Source: Mantamonas sphyraenae (Eukaryota > CRuMs > Mantamonadidae). From it: a stretch of DNA of 64,000 nucleotides. A program made the translations under genes and the position numbers. A model generated the notes under the pieces. The model had not been told where the DNA came from and made no database searches. It saw nothing but the letters and a program-made list of their open reading frames with translations. The stretch lies in the NCBI GenBank assembly GCA_026936335.1, contig JAPMXV010000029.1, positions 310,001 through 374,000 on the forward strand. The letters run 5' to 3'. How positions within the stretch are numbered: position 1 is the first letter of the stretch; every line of letters begins with the position of its first letter. Of the stretch, positions 63,138 to 64,000 are shown in pieces.

Positions 63138-63970
63138 ACTTCATTTCTTTCGTGAGACCGACTCGTCGATAGACTGCTCTTGCTCTTGCTCTTGCTCTTG
63201 CTCTTGCTTGCTCCTTTGGTCTTTCGCGAAGATTCTTTGCGCAGAGACGAGGGCTTGGTGGACAGCGACTCTTGCTGCTGGCGTGCCATTGCCCGCTGCC
63301 GGCGTTCCAGCTGGCGCTGTTTGTGCCACACACGGTACCGACGACGATAGATGTGAGATCGAAACGCACGTGCGATGGTTTTCTGTGCATGCGTGAAGCG
63401 CTGGAGCTTGAAGTTCACCATGAGTTCGTTGTGGAACAGGCGGCGGTACTTGAACGCGCAAATGTTGGTCACTGCGTTGAGCAGACACGCATCGTGGCAA
63501 AAGAAGCCACAGCCTCGGCAACGCCTGTTGACTTGCTTGTGAATCAGTGTGTGGCTGAGTCCCAGCTCATCCACATTCACCTTCAGCCGCGTGCCACACT
63601 CAGCACACATCTGATCCTCCTCAACGGCATCTTCGTACACCTCAAAGTCGTGCGCCACCTCACTCATACCCAGCAGCCCCTCCACGTTCATGCTCGTTTC
63701 GCCACGCTCGTGGTTGGCGTCCACGAGAATCAGAGGCTCGCCGTCGTCAAACGTAAACTCGTTCAGCTTTGCATCGTTGTCCAACCACGTGCCCAGACGG
63801 GGTCGGAACAGCTTCCAGTCCTCGCCCTCTGCCTTGAAATCCAAAATGAACTCGGTGAACGCAGGGAGCGGTGTCTCCATGACTGCGTCCATGACTCCAA
63901 AGCCTCCAGGACCGCCCTCGGACAGCTTCTTCAGGTCATTCATGCCCGGTGCATTCTCAACATAATCCAT
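63032..63970 (-). CDS. Zinc-finger (FYVE-like) protein with IQ-like helix
   Basis: The frame from ATG 63970 is 312 aa as read; an upstream exon beyond the window cannot be excluded. Residues 1-115 are acidic (NEFTFDDGEPLILVDANHER). A metal-binding cluster follows: CAECGTRLKVN (about 117-127), then NRRCRGCGFFCHDACL (148-163), with CxxC-CxxCxxxCHxxC spacing reminiscent of FYVE/C1 fingers. Next is a basic IQ-like helix (AQKTIARAFRSHIYRRRYRV), a possible calmodulin site, and a Gln/Lys-rich tail with an (AAGAGC)n-coded Lys-Ser repeat. In this frame the stop (63032) lies inside the TruB gene. A different frame has a stop at 63141, 3 nt from the TruB stop, as is usual in this genome, but I found no splice site that reaches it. 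The C-terminus is therefore uncertain. Confidence 0.65.
   Translation of the reverse strand: MDYVENAPGMNDLKKLSEGGPGGFGVMDAVMETPLPAFTEFILDFKAEGEDWKLFRPRLGTWLDNDAKLNEFTFDDGEPLILVDANHERGETSMNVEGLLGMSEVAHDFEVYEDAVEEDQMCAECGTRLKVNVDELGLSHTLIHKQVNRRCRGCGFFCHDACLLNAVTNICAFKYRRLFHNELMVNFKLQRFTHAQKTIARAFRSHIYRRRYRVWHKQRQLERRQRAMARQQQESLSTKPSSLRKESSRKTKGASKSKSKSKSKSSLSTSRSHERNEVQSLRRCFLSDSTESRCSKSILWAKENTPWRVRCR
63176..63205. repeat. Five GCTCTT hexamers coding Lys-Ser repeats
   Basis: Five perfect tandem copies. On the minus strand AAGAGC codes alternating Lys and Ser in the tail of the zinc-finger/IQ gene. Copy changes of six keep the frame. Confidence 0.95.
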
Positions 63971-64000
63971 TCTGCTTGCGTGTCGCAGGGCGTGTTGATC

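Noticed and set aside
63176-63205. Possible CRISPR-like or mobile repeat
   Set aside because: It is a simple hexamer run without spacers, inside a coding region.
1-64000. tRNA, rRNA, transposon or organellar insertions
   Set aside because: All spacers are under about 160 nt and none shows a tRNA-like fold, terminal repeats, transposase motifs or a composition shift on reading; a tRNAscan/RepeatMasker run would be needed to exclude small intronic RNAs.

Overview
The window is nuclear DNA of a free-living, single-celled eukaryote with a very compact genome. The evidence is spliceosomal introns (about 40, most 73-234 nt, GT-AG, donors mostly GTAAGT/GTGAGT/GTACGT types), a eukaryotic gene repertoire (Nup155, exocyst Sec6, Tsr1, WDR91, CYP51, BLTP2/Hobbit, ATP synthase OSCP, a small Tim protein) and standard-code translation with TGA, TAG and TAA all used as stops. 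Base composition is GC-rich. The sequence alone does not fix the lineage. The mixture (T4 Rnl2-type RNA ligase, a giant BTB-Clu-SPRY protein, many poly-Ser tracts) suggests a protist rather than an animal, plant or typical fungus.

Layout: 29 protein genes fill the window almost end to end. There is no gene-free stretch over about 160 nt, and I see no tRNA, rRNA, CRISPR array, transposon or virus. From left to right: the 5' part of an ILVBL-like ThDP enzyme (-), an F-box/LRR protein (+), a giant 4,824-aa protein (-, 2407-17262), a small multi-TM protein (+), a coiled-coil protein (+), an epoxide-hydrolase-like enzyme (-), a 4-TM protein (+), a PiT phosphate transporter (-), a small coiled-coil protein (-), WDR91 (+), an Rnl2-like RNA ligase (+), a TM-anchored DUF4336-like protein (-), a Tim10-domain protein (+), mitochondrial ATP synthase OSCP (-), BLTP2/Hobbit (+), Nup155 (-), two head-to-head cysteine-rich membrane paralogues (-/+), exocyst Sec6 (+), an ER-type JmjC protein ending in KDEL (-), CYP51 (-), a third member of the cysteine-rich family (+), Tsr1 (-), an acidic coiled-coil protein (+), a KGD4/MRPS36-like protein with a 24-nt last exon (-), a TLC-domain protein (-), a seven-module winged-helix-like repeat protein (+), a TruB-type pseudouridine synthase (+) and a zinc-finger/IQ protein (-).

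Organisation: neighbouring genes mostly alternate in direction. Divergent pairs share spacers of only 44-160 nt. Convergent pairs have stop codons as little as 6-8 nt apart, so polyadenylation must occur inside the opposing gene. The genes are unrelated housekeeping functions and no operon-like pathway is visible. The main exception is the cysteine-rich signal-peptide/TM family, present three times within 10 kb, which I cannot match to a known family. It is the best candidate for something undescribed here, followed by the giant multidomain protein and the repeat protein at 59947-62426. Exon boundaries were inferred by eye from splice signals, reading frame and protein continuity; none is backed by transcripts.
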